Shown here piece by piece: positions 1 through 5,792 of a stretch of 13,283 bases of DNA (its first letter is position 1; each line of letters begins with the position of its first letter). The DNA lies in the NCBI GenBank assembly GCA_001916965.1, contig MNTL01000010.1, positions 1 through 13,283 of the forward strand, written 5' to 3'. The translations under genes were made by a program, and so were the position numbers. The stretch is from Roseburia sp. CAG:10041_57. GTDB lineage: Bacteria; Bacillota; Clostridia; Lachnospirales; Lachnospiraceae. The notes beneath the pieces are model-generated. The model saw only the letters and a program-made list of their open reading frames with translations, searched no databases and had not been told where the DNA came from.

Positions 1-456
1 AAATGAAATTACGCAGCATATTCTTAAGTAGTCTGTTCCCATTGATGTAACTTCAGGGTCAATTGTCTGTGATGAAATATATGCTCTTACTCCGAAAATT
101 CCAAACAACAGGCACACCGCATAAATAATCACCCCAAGAAACAAACTGTTTCCCGCAACTTTTGCTGCTTTTTTACCATTTTCCTGTCCAAGTGTTCTTG
201 CAAGAAGTGCATTTGTTCCCACACCTGTTCCAATTCCAACTGCTACCATGAGCATCTGAACCGGAAACACCAGTGTAAGTGCATTAAGTGCCGCCTCACT
301 TCCTGATCTCATGTTTCCAACAAAGGCACTGCCAACAAAGGCACTGTCTACAATGTTGTAAACCGCCTGCAATGCCATAGATAAGATCATCGGTATTCCC
401 ATCTGAACCATGAGCTTATTTACCGGCATCTCTCTCATCTTGTTACTTTCTGCCAC
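1..456 (-). CDS. MATE family multidrug/cation efflux transporter, N-terminal part (runs off left edge)
   Basis: 152 codons are visible, open to the window edge. The product is a polytopic inner-membrane Na+/H+-coupled exporter of cationic compounds by family. The translation shows the MATE N-terminal signature: residues near 10-50 read VNKLMVQMGIPMILSMALQA then YNIVDSAFVG, followed by ALTLVFPVQMLMVAVGIGTG and a GTNALLARTLGQ segment, all typical of MATE helices 1-3. I chose the GTG at 456 because GGAGG lies 465-470, about 8 nt upstream. An in-frame ATG at 480 would begin inside the leader's U run and has no comparable ribosome binding site. The gene has its own promoter and a structured, terminator-containing leader (457-628), so expression is probably ligand controlled. 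The substrate cannot be told from the visible part. Confidence 0.93.
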   Translation of the reverse strand, partial: MAESNKMREMPVNKLMVQMGIPMILSMALQAVYNIVDSAFVGSAFVGNMRSGSEAALNALTLVFPVQMLMVAVGIGTGVGTNALLARTLGQENGKKAAKVAGNSLFLGVIIYAVCLLFGIFGVRAYISSQTIDPEVTSMGTDYLRICCVISF

Positions 457-480
457 CTTAATAATCCTCCTTTTCTGCAT

Positions 481-537
481 AAAAAAAGTGTGTACTTACC
501 TCATAAGCTGGACTTACGCTGATAAGCTACACACTTT
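481..537 (-). terminator. Intrinsic terminator (attenuator) just upstream of the MATE start
   Basis: A perfect 10-bp inverted repeat (485-494 with 528-537), extended by six inner pairs, is followed directly by seven U residues (487-481, partly overlapping the stem base). It sits 11 nt before the Shine-Dalgarno sequence, so RNA polymerase must pass it to express the transporter. It contains the second copy of the repeated loop motif. Confidence 0.75.
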
Positions 538-580
538 ATAATGCACTATATATTTTAATGATGTGCGACAGCAGGTGCAC

Positions 581-625
581 AAAAACGAGCAGCTAAACTG
601 GATTTACGCTAGTCTGCTACTCGTT
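581..625 (-). terminator. First leader hairpin, terminator-like
   Basis: A 9-10 bp stem (616-625 with 584-593) enclosing the first AGCGTAAATCC loop is followed by U5 (585-581). It may be an aptamer hairpin, a weak first terminator, or both. It would also stop read-through from the siderophore operon, which has no other visible terminator. Confidence 0.45.
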
Positions 626-634
626 CATTCATAT

Positions 635-662
635 ATTATATTGTTGTTTTTTTTTAAGTCAA
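635..662 (-). promoter_or_regulatory. Strong sigma-A type promoter for the MATE leader
   Basis: TTGACT (662-657), a 16-bp A-rich spacer and TATAAT (640-635) give one of the best promoter matches in the window. Transcription should start near 626-629, just before hairpin A. The -35 lies only 8 bp beyond the stop codon of the siderophore-binding protein gene. Confidence 0.85.
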
Positions 663-669
663 ATAAAAA

Positions 670-1728
670 TTATTTTAAAAGAGCACTTTCTAAATCCTGA
701 AGCATAACATCTAGTGCATTGATTCCGCCTTCTGCTGTATACCATACGTCAGGATGCTCAAGATACACAATATTTCCATTCTTATAGGCATCTGTACTCA
801 TTACAAGTTCGTTTTCCATAATCTGCTGTGCCATCTGCACACCTTCTGTACCTATCGCCCTGTCACGATCCATCACAAAAATATAATCAGGATTTTCCGC
901 TACAACTGTTTCAAAAGATGACTCATTGCCATGTGGTGAACCGGCATTTCCTGATTGGCTATTATTATTCTTATTATCTACATTTTTTGTCTGTGTATCC
1001 TTTAAATTAGAAGCTGTAAGATTATTAAAACCAATTTCTACACCAATAATAGAGCATCTGCCATCATTACCGAGAAGATTAAAGCTTCCGCTTGTTGTCA
1101 TCCCGACAAGTGCTGTTTTTCCTTCTGCTGCAGCCTGTAATGCCTCAATACGTTTTGCAAAATCAGCAGTCTTTTTCTCAACCTCTGACTCCATTCCAAA
1201 CAGTGAGGCAATGCTTGCCGCATTCTTTGTAACACTTTCCACAAGTCCAATCTGTGTATCTGTTGAAAGATAAATAACCGGTGCAATTTCATTTAACGCA
1301 TCATAAGATGCTGATAAACGTCCTCCAATAAAAATAACATCTGGTTCACATTCCATTACTGCTTCCATATCTGCTTCTTTAATTGTTCCGAGATTCTTTA
1401 TATCCTTATTTTCGACATAAGCAGATAGATAATCTATTGATGTGCCTGCTGTCCCGACTACTCTGTCGCCAAGACCAAGATTATCTATTATATCAAGTGC
1501 TGCAAGATCAAGAACGGCAATTCTCTGTGGGTTATAAGGAACAGTAATCTCTATTTTCTCCTTGTTTCCATTTAATGTTGTAATTGTTACAGATTCCGGC
1601 GCCTGCTCTGTTGCTGCCTTGACCTCTGAATCACCTGATAATTTTGTTTTATCTTCCTTTACCTGTCCGCACGCCGCAAGTCCTGCTACCATTAATGACA
1701 CTAATAAAAGTGCTAATTTTCTCTTCAT
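670..1728 (-). CDS. yclQ: Siderophore-binding lipoprotein of an ABC importer (YclQ/CeuE/FatB-like)
   Basis: 352 aa. A signal peptide with lipobox LAAC (Cys20) marks a membrane-anchored lipoprotein that captures ferric siderophore outside the cell and hands it to the permeases. The body has the class III (helical backbone) binding fold: NPQRIAVLDLAALDIIDNLG (66-85), then EPDVIFIGGR (128-137), and near the end FETVVAENPDYIFVMDRD (272-289), all close to Bacillus YclQ and other petrobactin/catecholate receptors as I remember them. ATG1728 has GGAG 7 nt upstream. An Asn/Ser/Gly-rich stretch (about 243-267) is inserted just before the HGN-SSFE segment. It is the last gene of the operon, 19 nt after the ATPase gene. 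The exact siderophore is inferred, not seen. Confidence 0.92.
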   Translation of the reverse strand: MKRKLALLLVSLMVAGLAACGQVKEDKTKLSGDSEVKAATEQAPESVTITTLNGNKEKIEITVPYNPQRIAVLDLAALDIIDNLGLGDRVVGTAGTSIDYLSAYVENKDIKNLGTIKEADMEAVMECEPDVIFIGGRLSASYDALNEIAPVIYLSTDTQIGLVESVTKNAASIASLFGMESEVEKKTADFAKRIEALQAAAEGKTALVGMTTSGSFNLLGNDGRCSIIGVEIGFNNLTASNLKDTQTKNVDNKNNNSQSGNAGSPHGNESSFETVVAENPDYIFVMDRDRAIGTEGVQMAQQIMENELVMSTDAYKNGNIVYLEHPDVWYTAEGGINALDVMLQDLESALLK

Positions 1729-1747
1729 TATTTGTCTCCTCGCTTTT

Positions 1748-2500
1748 TTAATAATAAATTGATAATGGTTTCCCTTGAATGTTCAGTATTTCAAAGTCCA
1801 CCTGATAAATTTCCGACATAACCTCTTTCGTAATCACCTCCTTAACTGTTCCATATTTTTTTATCCTGCCCTCTTTGAAGGCACAGATATAATCTGAATA
1901 AAAAGCTGCGTAATTGATTTCATGGAGTACCATAATAACTGTTTTTCCCAGTTCATCACACAATCTTCTTACTATTTTCATCAGATTTGCTGCATGATAT
2001 ATGTCAAGATTATTGGTCGGCTCATCCAAAAGGACATATTCTGTATCCTGTGCTATAACCATTGCTATATACGCACGCTGTCTCTGTCCGCCTGATAATT
2101 CATCAATAAATCTATTTCTGAACTCATCAAGTTCCATATAAGTAATGGCTTGACTTATTTTTCCTTCATCTTCACCTGACAAACGCCCTCCACAATGAGG
2201 AAAACGTCCAAATGTAACCAGTTCCTCTACAGTAAGCTTCATCTGTATCTGATTACTCTGTGTTAAGATTGCAAGATGCTTTGCCAGTTCTTTACTATTC
2301 CATTTTTCCAGTTCTTTTCCATGAAATGAAATCAATCCTTGATCCTTTGCAACCAGTCTTGATATCATTCCTATAACTGTAGACTTTCCTGCCCCATTAG
2401 GACCTATAAATGATGTAACCATACCTTTATGGATTTCAAAAGATACATTGTCTACAACCGTACTTTTGCCATAATTCTTTTTTAATCCCTGTACCTTCAT
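1748..2500 (-). CDS. yclP: Siderophore ABC importer ATPase (YclP-like)
   Basis: 250 aa from ATG2500, matching the family's usual length (about 252). It is a cytoplasmic ATPase powering the two permeases. Visible motifs: Walker A GPNGAGKST (33-41), Q-loop Gln81, signature LSGGQ (135-139), Walker B YVLLDEP (155-161) and switch His193. The sequence follows Bacillus YclP closely, including SRL near 47-49, TFGRFP and IAMVIAQDT. A TTG at 2503 directly precedes the ATG, but ATG2500 is 6 nt from GGAG and is preferred. The upstream permease stop overlaps this start as TGATG, so translation is coupled. Confidence 0.95.
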   Translation of the reverse strand: MKVQGLKKNYGKSTVVDNVSFEIHKGMVTSFIGPNGAGKSTVIGMISRLVAKDQGLISFHGKELEKWNSKELAKHLAILTQSNQIQMKLTVEELVTFGRFPHCGGRLSGEDEGKISQAITYMELDEFRNRFIDELSGGQRQRAYIAMVIAQDTEYVLLDEPTNNLDIYHAANLMKIVRRLCDELGKTVIMVLHEINYAAFYSDYICAFKEGRIKKYGTVKEVITKEVMSEIYQVDFEILNIQGKPLSIYY

Positions 2501-3474
2501 CAAGCTCTCCTTCTAAGCAATAAATACAAAAAATAAATTCCGCCAAATAACGTAATAAACACACTGACGGGAACCGCATATACAAATATTTTTTCTACAA
2601 TGAGCTGCCCGCCAATCAAGATAACCATGCCAAATAATACAGATCCGCTTATCAACTGCGTATGTCTGTACGTTTGAAGAAGCTGTCTTGAAAGATTAGC
2701 AATAATCAGTCCAAGAAATGCCAATGGTCCTACCATTGCTGTTGCCACTGCAATATATAGCGTTACTCCAAGCAACAGTCTGCGGATACTCACATCATAA
2801 TTAACCCCCAGATTAATTGCCTGATCCTTTCCCAAAGTCATGACATCAAGAATCCTGAGTTCTTTTCTCAATGCAAATGCAACAATTATGAGTACAGCAA
2901 CAGATAAAATCATAATTTCTGAATTTACATTACTAAAGCTTGCTACAAGCGTTGTTAAAAGTGTGTCATACTCATTAGGATCCATAATTCTGGTCATAGT
3001 ACTCTGTACACTTGAAAACAGGCTTGTCATTACCGTACCTATCATAAGAACATACAAAACATTATTTTTTGTTTTTTTAAAAAGAAAACTATAAATAACC
3101 GTTGCAATTATTCCCATAATTATCAAGTCAATAATAAACGAGTAATCAGGATTAACCACCAATACACTTCCTGACCCAAGTATAAATACAAGAATAGTGT
3201 GTATCATTGTATATAATGCGTCCATTCCAAGCAGACATGGCGTAACTATTGTATTATTAATAATTGATTGAAAAACTATTGCCGCACTTCCAATCGCATA
3301 TGCGGTTATAATCATTGCTATTAGTTTTGGCGTTCTTATTTTCATTGAATACTCTACTAATTTCCGATTACCGAATTTCACTCCCACTGTCATGTACAAA
3401 ACACAGACCAGAATAACCAGAAGCAATATAATAATAAGCTTTTTATGATTGTGCTTTGCACATTTCTGATTCAT
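2500..3474 (-). CDS. yclO: Siderophore ABC importer permease, second subunit (YclO-like, FecCD family)
   Basis: 324 aa, about eight to ten hydrophobic helices, no signal peptide. It pairs with the YclN-like subunit to form the channel. Family features visible include an early Lys/Arg-rich cytoplasmic head, GSAAIVFQSIINNTIVTPCL (helix 2 region), and near the C terminus the coupling-helix segment AMVGPLAFLGLIIANLSRQL, which contacts the ATPase. A GTG at 3480 is only 1 nt from GGAGG; ATG3474 has a 7-nt spacing and is taken as the start. It overlaps the end of the first permease by 32 bp and ends in TGA overlapping the ATPase start. The substrate is inferred from the operon order. Confidence 0.93.
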   Translation of the reverse strand: MNQKCAKHNHKKLIIILLLVILVCVLYMTVGVKFGNRKLVEYSMKIRTPKLIAMIITAYAIGSAAIVFQSIINNTIVTPCLLGMDALYTMIHTILVFILGSGSVLVVNPDYSFIIDLIIMGIIATVIYSFLFKKTKNNVLYVLMIGTVMTSLFSSVQSTMTRIMDPNEYDTLLTTLVASFSNVNSEIMILSVAVLIIVAFALRKELRILDVMTLGKDQAINLGVNYDVSIRRLLLGVTLYIAVATAMVGPLAFLGLIIANLSRQLLQTYRHTQLISGSVLFGMVILIGGQLIVEKIFVYAVPVSVFITLFGGIYFLYLLLRRRA

Positions 3475-4465
3475 TGCCACCCCTCCTGATTTCTATAGCT
3501 TTATTACCATTTTTCAGCCGGTATAAAAGCATTGCAATAAAAATAATGCTGCCTGTAATTCCGACTATCAATTCAATTGGCAGTTCATATGGACGGATCA
3601 CACTTCTTGCAATTATGTCACACAGCAGTACAAAGACTGAGCCAAACAGTGCTGTATCTACCAAAGTTCCACGAATACGGTCTCCTTTAAACATTGCTAT
3701 AATATTCGGAACAATAAGGCCTATATAGGAAATAGAACCGACAATCACTACTACTGATGCTGTTATCATAGCTGCAATAGTAAGTCCCATAAAAAGTATC
3801 AGATTATAATGAACTCCCAGATTTTTTGAAAAATCCTTTCCCATTCCGACAATATTAAAATGATTGGCATAAATAAAAGCTAATATTACAAGTGGAACGA
3901 CAAGATACATAATCTCGTATCTGCCCCTCAGAACCATAGAAAAATGTCCCACAAGCCATGTTGATAATGCCTGTGTCATCTCGTACTTATACGCAAGAAA
4001 ATTCATCAGCCCTGTTATCACATTTCCAAACATTATTCCTACCAAAGGCACCATAACTACATCCTTGAACTGAATGTTCTGAATAAATGCCACAAAAATC
4101 CATGTTCCTATTACTGCAAATATGAAGGCAAATACTGTACGTCCCCACAGCGTTGAATCTGGCATAAATATAAGTGCTATCAATATTCCAAACTGCGCAG
4201 ACGAAATAGTGGCACCTGTTGTCGGCGAAACAAATTTATTCATACAAATCTGCTGCATGATCAGTCCTGCAACACTCATTCCTGTACCAGTGCAAAGAAT
4301 TGCCAAAAGTCTTGGCAGTCTTGATATAAAAAATATTTTTATCGTCTCCATATCTTCGCTAAACAAAGCTTTGGGACTAACCTCCAATACGCCTATAAAC
4401 AAAGATACTATCGATAGAAACATCAGAATTAATGCAAGAATAATTGTACTTTTATAATTCTTCAA
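3443..4465 (-). CDS. yclN: Siderophore ABC importer permease, first subunit (YclN-like, FecCD family)
   Basis: 340 aa polytopic permease. Conserved blocks include FISRLPRLLAILCTGTGMSV, GLIMQQICMNKFVSPTTGAT and the cytoplasmic coupling segment GSISYIGLIVPNIIAMFKGD, very close to Bacillus YclN. I chose the TTG at 4465: GGAG at 4473-4476 is 7 nt upstream and the protein then begins LKNYKSTIILALI, as expected for this family. An in-frame ATG at 4567 lies upstream of the promoter (4536-4508), at the edge of the preceding terminator, and would add 34 unrelated residues. It is first in the operon; the C terminus is longer than in YclN and overlaps the next gene by 32 bp. Confidence 0.93.
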   Translation of the reverse strand: MKNYKSTIILALILMFLSIVSLFIGVLEVSPKALFSEDMETIKIFFISRLPRLLAILCTGTGMSVAGLIMQQICMNKFVSPTTGATISSAQFGILIALIFMPDSTLWGRTVFAFIFAVIGTWIFVAFIQNIQFKDVVMVPLVGIMFGNVITGLMNFLAYKYEMTQALSTWLVGHFSMVLRGRYEIMYLVVPLVILAFIYANHFNIVGMGKDFSKNLGVHYNLILFMGLTIAAMITASVVVIVGSISYIGLIVPNIIAMFKGDRIRGTLVDTALFGSVFVLLCDIIARSVIRPYELPIELIVGITGSIIFIAMLLYRLKNGNKAIEIRRGGNESEMCKAQS

Positions 4466-4507
4466 ATATATTCTCCTTTCTTCGGTTAGTTGTCGCTGAC
4501 TCGAATT

Positions 4508-4536
4508 AGAATATCCTACAAACGAATTATTTTCAA
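4508..4536 (-). promoter_or_regulatory. Promoter of the siderophore importer operon
   Basis: TTGAAA (4536-4531), 17-bp spacer, TATTCT (4513-4508), placing the start of transcription about 35 nt before the TTG start codon. A partial Fur-like half-site (TGAAAAT followed by AATT) overlaps the -35, but the right half does not match well, so iron control is plausible yet not shown by the sequence. Confidence 0.65.
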
Positions 4537-4567
4537 TAACGCACTTTTTGGTAAGTATAAAAATCAT

Positions 4568-4613
4568 AAAAAAAGAACCTTCTCACTTTATCATCCAAAG
4601 TAAAAAGATTCTT
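4568..4613 (-). terminator. Rho-independent terminator after the HxlR-type gene
   Basis: A 15-bp stem (4597-4611 with 4575-4589) with several G-U pairs that exist only in the minus-strand RNA, a 7-nt loop GGATGAT, then seven U residues (4574-4568). It separates the regulator gene from the importer operon. Confidence 0.88.
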
Positions 4614-4626
4614 CAGGCTTTTCTGC

Positions 4627-4971
4627 CTAATCCGACACATCAACCGACTTGTTTTTTGCATACTTTTTCGTATACTCGCATAACTTTTCAACAATGTCTA
4701 TTAATTCCAACTGTTCTTTTGCAATAGCATATATAATTGTTTTAGGTGGGTTATTATTGACTACTGTTTTTATGATTATTCCACTTTCTTCCAGCTCTTT
4801 TAATTGAACAGTAAGTACTTTTTGCGAAATATCAGGTATAGCTTTTGTTAAAAGCGAGAACCTGTTATCTCCATGGGCAATATGCCACAAAATCCTTAGT
4901 TTTCATTTCCCACCGATCAAATCATTCGCCAATACTAATGCACATGTGTATTTTATTTTTATTTTAGACAT
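4627..4971 (-). pseudogene. HxlR-family winged-helix regulator interrupted by an in-frame TGA
   Basis: Read through one TGA, the frame gives 114 aa from ATG4971 to TAG4627, the normal length for HxlR regulators. Before the TGA comes MSKIKIKYTCALVLANDLIGGK, including the conserved N-terminal Cys; after it come KLRILWHIAHGDNRF, then the recognition region AIPDISQKVLTVQLKELEES and the wing with NNNPPKTIIYA. The TGA (4905-4903) falls exactly where HxlR proteins have Trp in the GGKWK motif, a one-base change from TGG. Internal restart at TTG4890 would have only 3 nt between AGG and the start and would lack helix 1, so a working repressor is unlikely. Genes of this family usually regulate a neighbour and themselves. 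Confidence 0.88.
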
Positions 4972-5024
4972 AATTCAGCTCTCTTTCTTTTATCGTCTTA
5001 ACTTTTTGGTTTTGAGATTATGAT

Positions 5025-5052
5025 ATTATTATTTACATAAAAAAATAATAAT
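5025..5052. repeat. 10-bp perfect inverted repeat in the divergent promoter region (possible operator)
   Basis: ATTATTATTT (5025-5034) and its exact complement AAATAATAAT (5043-5052) are separated by 8 bp; one further T-A pair extends it. It covers the -10 and spacer of the hxlR-like gene's promoter, the usual place for an autorepressor site, but the composition is so AT-rich that chance symmetry is possible. Confidence 0.4.
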
Positions 5053-5058
5053 AGTCAA
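5030..5058 (-). promoter_or_regulatory. Probable promoter of the HxlR-type gene
   Basis: TTGACT (5058-5053), 17-bp spacer, TAAATA (5035-5030). The -35 is good and the -10 moderate. It stands back to back with the plus-strand promoter at 5069. Confidence 0.5.
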
Positions 5059-5068
5059 ACTAATTTTT

Positions 5069-5097
5069 TTAACAACCACCCAATTTCATAGTATAAT
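5069..5097 (+). promoter_or_regulatory. Promoter for the unknown gene at 5211
   Basis: TTAACA (5069-5074), 17-bp spacer, TATAAT (5092-5097). The untranslated leader would be about 105 nt; I see no clear structure or peptide in it, only the AAAGGAG ribosome binding site at 5194-5200. Confidence 0.75.
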
Positions 5098-5210
5098 TAC
5101 CTTAAAATCTATCTTTTAGTCCATTGCGAAACGCCCCATTCCTCACACAGAATTGCGCGGCTTTCATAAATACCTAAAATTATTTATTCCCCCAAAGGAG
5201 ATTTCACTTC

Positions 5211-5753
5211 ATGACTTCACCAAACACAGAATATAAATTATTAGAAGAAATCCTCGCCGACCTGATTCTGGAAGAGCAGGCTAAGCTTGGCTACCGTAAA
5301 GAAAGCATACGTTTCTACTTTCCGCTAAGCTCCCTCAGACACATATTCAAGAATGCCTCCAATGCTGATGAAATGCAGTCTCTTCTAGCTGATTTTCCAG
5401 CCTTTATGCAGGAACACTATGGTGCAGTCAACGTCAGTCATCGCATGGAGCGCTTCTGCTTCCAGTTATCAGAACAGGCATCCGAATATGTACATCTGCA
5501 TAAAGATCCCGATGACTTCATCCTGCAATTAGTTGCCCTGATGTCCAACCATGACACTACCATGACGCAAATTATTGAACTATTCCACAAGCAGCCCTGT
5601 GATTGCATCATTGAGGATATCACTGACGGCGAATTTGATACCGCCATTCACTTCATTGATTCGACTGACCGTTATTACTACTGCTTCAAGGATGAGGGCT
5701 GTCATATCATTTATCACCGCTTTTTACCGGAAGATTATGCAGAACTGCTCTAA
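5211..5753 (+). CDS. Conserved-type protein of unknown function (possibly DUF3877 family)
   Basis: 180 aa, soluble, acidic, with no signal peptide and no hydrophobic helix. ATG5211 follows AAAGGAG by 10 nt. The first half is helical (YKLLEEILADLILEEQAKLG, then RFYFPLSSLRHIF, LLADFPAFMQEHYG). The second half contains DPDDFILQLVALMSNHDTTM and a C-terminal segment rich in aromatics and acids, FIDSTDRYYYCFKDEGCHII then YHRFLPEDYAELL. I recall similar proteins of about this length in Lachnospiraceae annotated DUF3877, but that is from memory. No catalytic motif is evident. It is monocistronic, divergent from the broken regulator gene and convergent with the ABC exporter genes, so the neighbourhood gives little clue to its role. 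Confidence 0.8.
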   Translation: MTSPNTEYKLLEEILADLILEEQAKLGYRKESIRFYFPLSSLRHIFKNASNADEMQSLLADFPAFMQEHYGAVNVSHRMERFCFQLSEQASEYVHLHKDPDDFILQLVALMSNHDTTMTQIIELFHKQPCDCIIEDITDGEFDTAIHFIDSTDRYYYCFKDEGCHIIYHRFLPEDYAELL

Positions 5754-5764
5754 ATCATAAACAA

Positions 5765-5792
5765 GCAGGGAGCCCTAAACATATCTCCCTGC
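5765..5792. terminator. Hairpin between convergent genes, probable shared terminator
   Basis: GCAGGGAG (5765-5772) and its exact complement CTCCCTGC (5785-5792) with a 12-nt loop. On the minus strand it spans the exporter stop codon and is followed by a T-rich but interrupted tail (TTGTTTATGATTT). On the plus strand no T run follows. It is placed as expected for the end of both genes. Confidence 0.5.

Larger units (their letters stand above)
457..628 (-). ncRNA. Structured tandem-hairpin leader RNA of the MATE gene; candidate riboswitch (guanidine-IV/mepA type possible)
   Basis: The transcript from the promoter at 662-635 forms two hairpins before the GGAGG of the MATE gene. Hairpin A (624-585) has a 9-bp stem ACGAGUAGC/GCUGCUCGU containing one G-U pair (C-A on the other strand, so the RNA is minus-strand). 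Hairpin B (537-485) has a 10-bp stem AAAGUGUGUA/UACACACUUU, extended inside by CUUAUC/GGUAAG. Both carry GTAGC, five variable bases, then AGCGTAARTCCAGYTTA (copy 1 620-594, copy 2 530-504), in exact register 90 nt apart. Both hairpins are followed by U runs (U5 and U7). Conserved loops on variable stems plus a terminator next to the start suggest a ligand-binding attenuator. Guanidine-IV (mepA motif) riboswitches are known upstream of MATE genes in Clostridia; I did not match that consensus base by base, so the class is inference. Confidence 0.7.

Noticed and set aside
626..632. A regulatory leader peptide at the start of the MATE leader
   Set aside because: ATG632 lies before the predicted transcription start and ATG628 reaches a stop after three codons, with no ribosome binding site.
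4508..4540. A Fur box at the importer promoter
   Set aside because: Only the left half (TGAAAAT) resembles the consensus; the right half mismatches at most positions, so I did not list it as a feature.
4466..4567. ATG4567 as start of the first permease
   Set aside because: It would lie upstream of the operon promoter at the edge of the preceding terminator; TTG4465 has an ideal ribosome binding site and fits the family N terminus.
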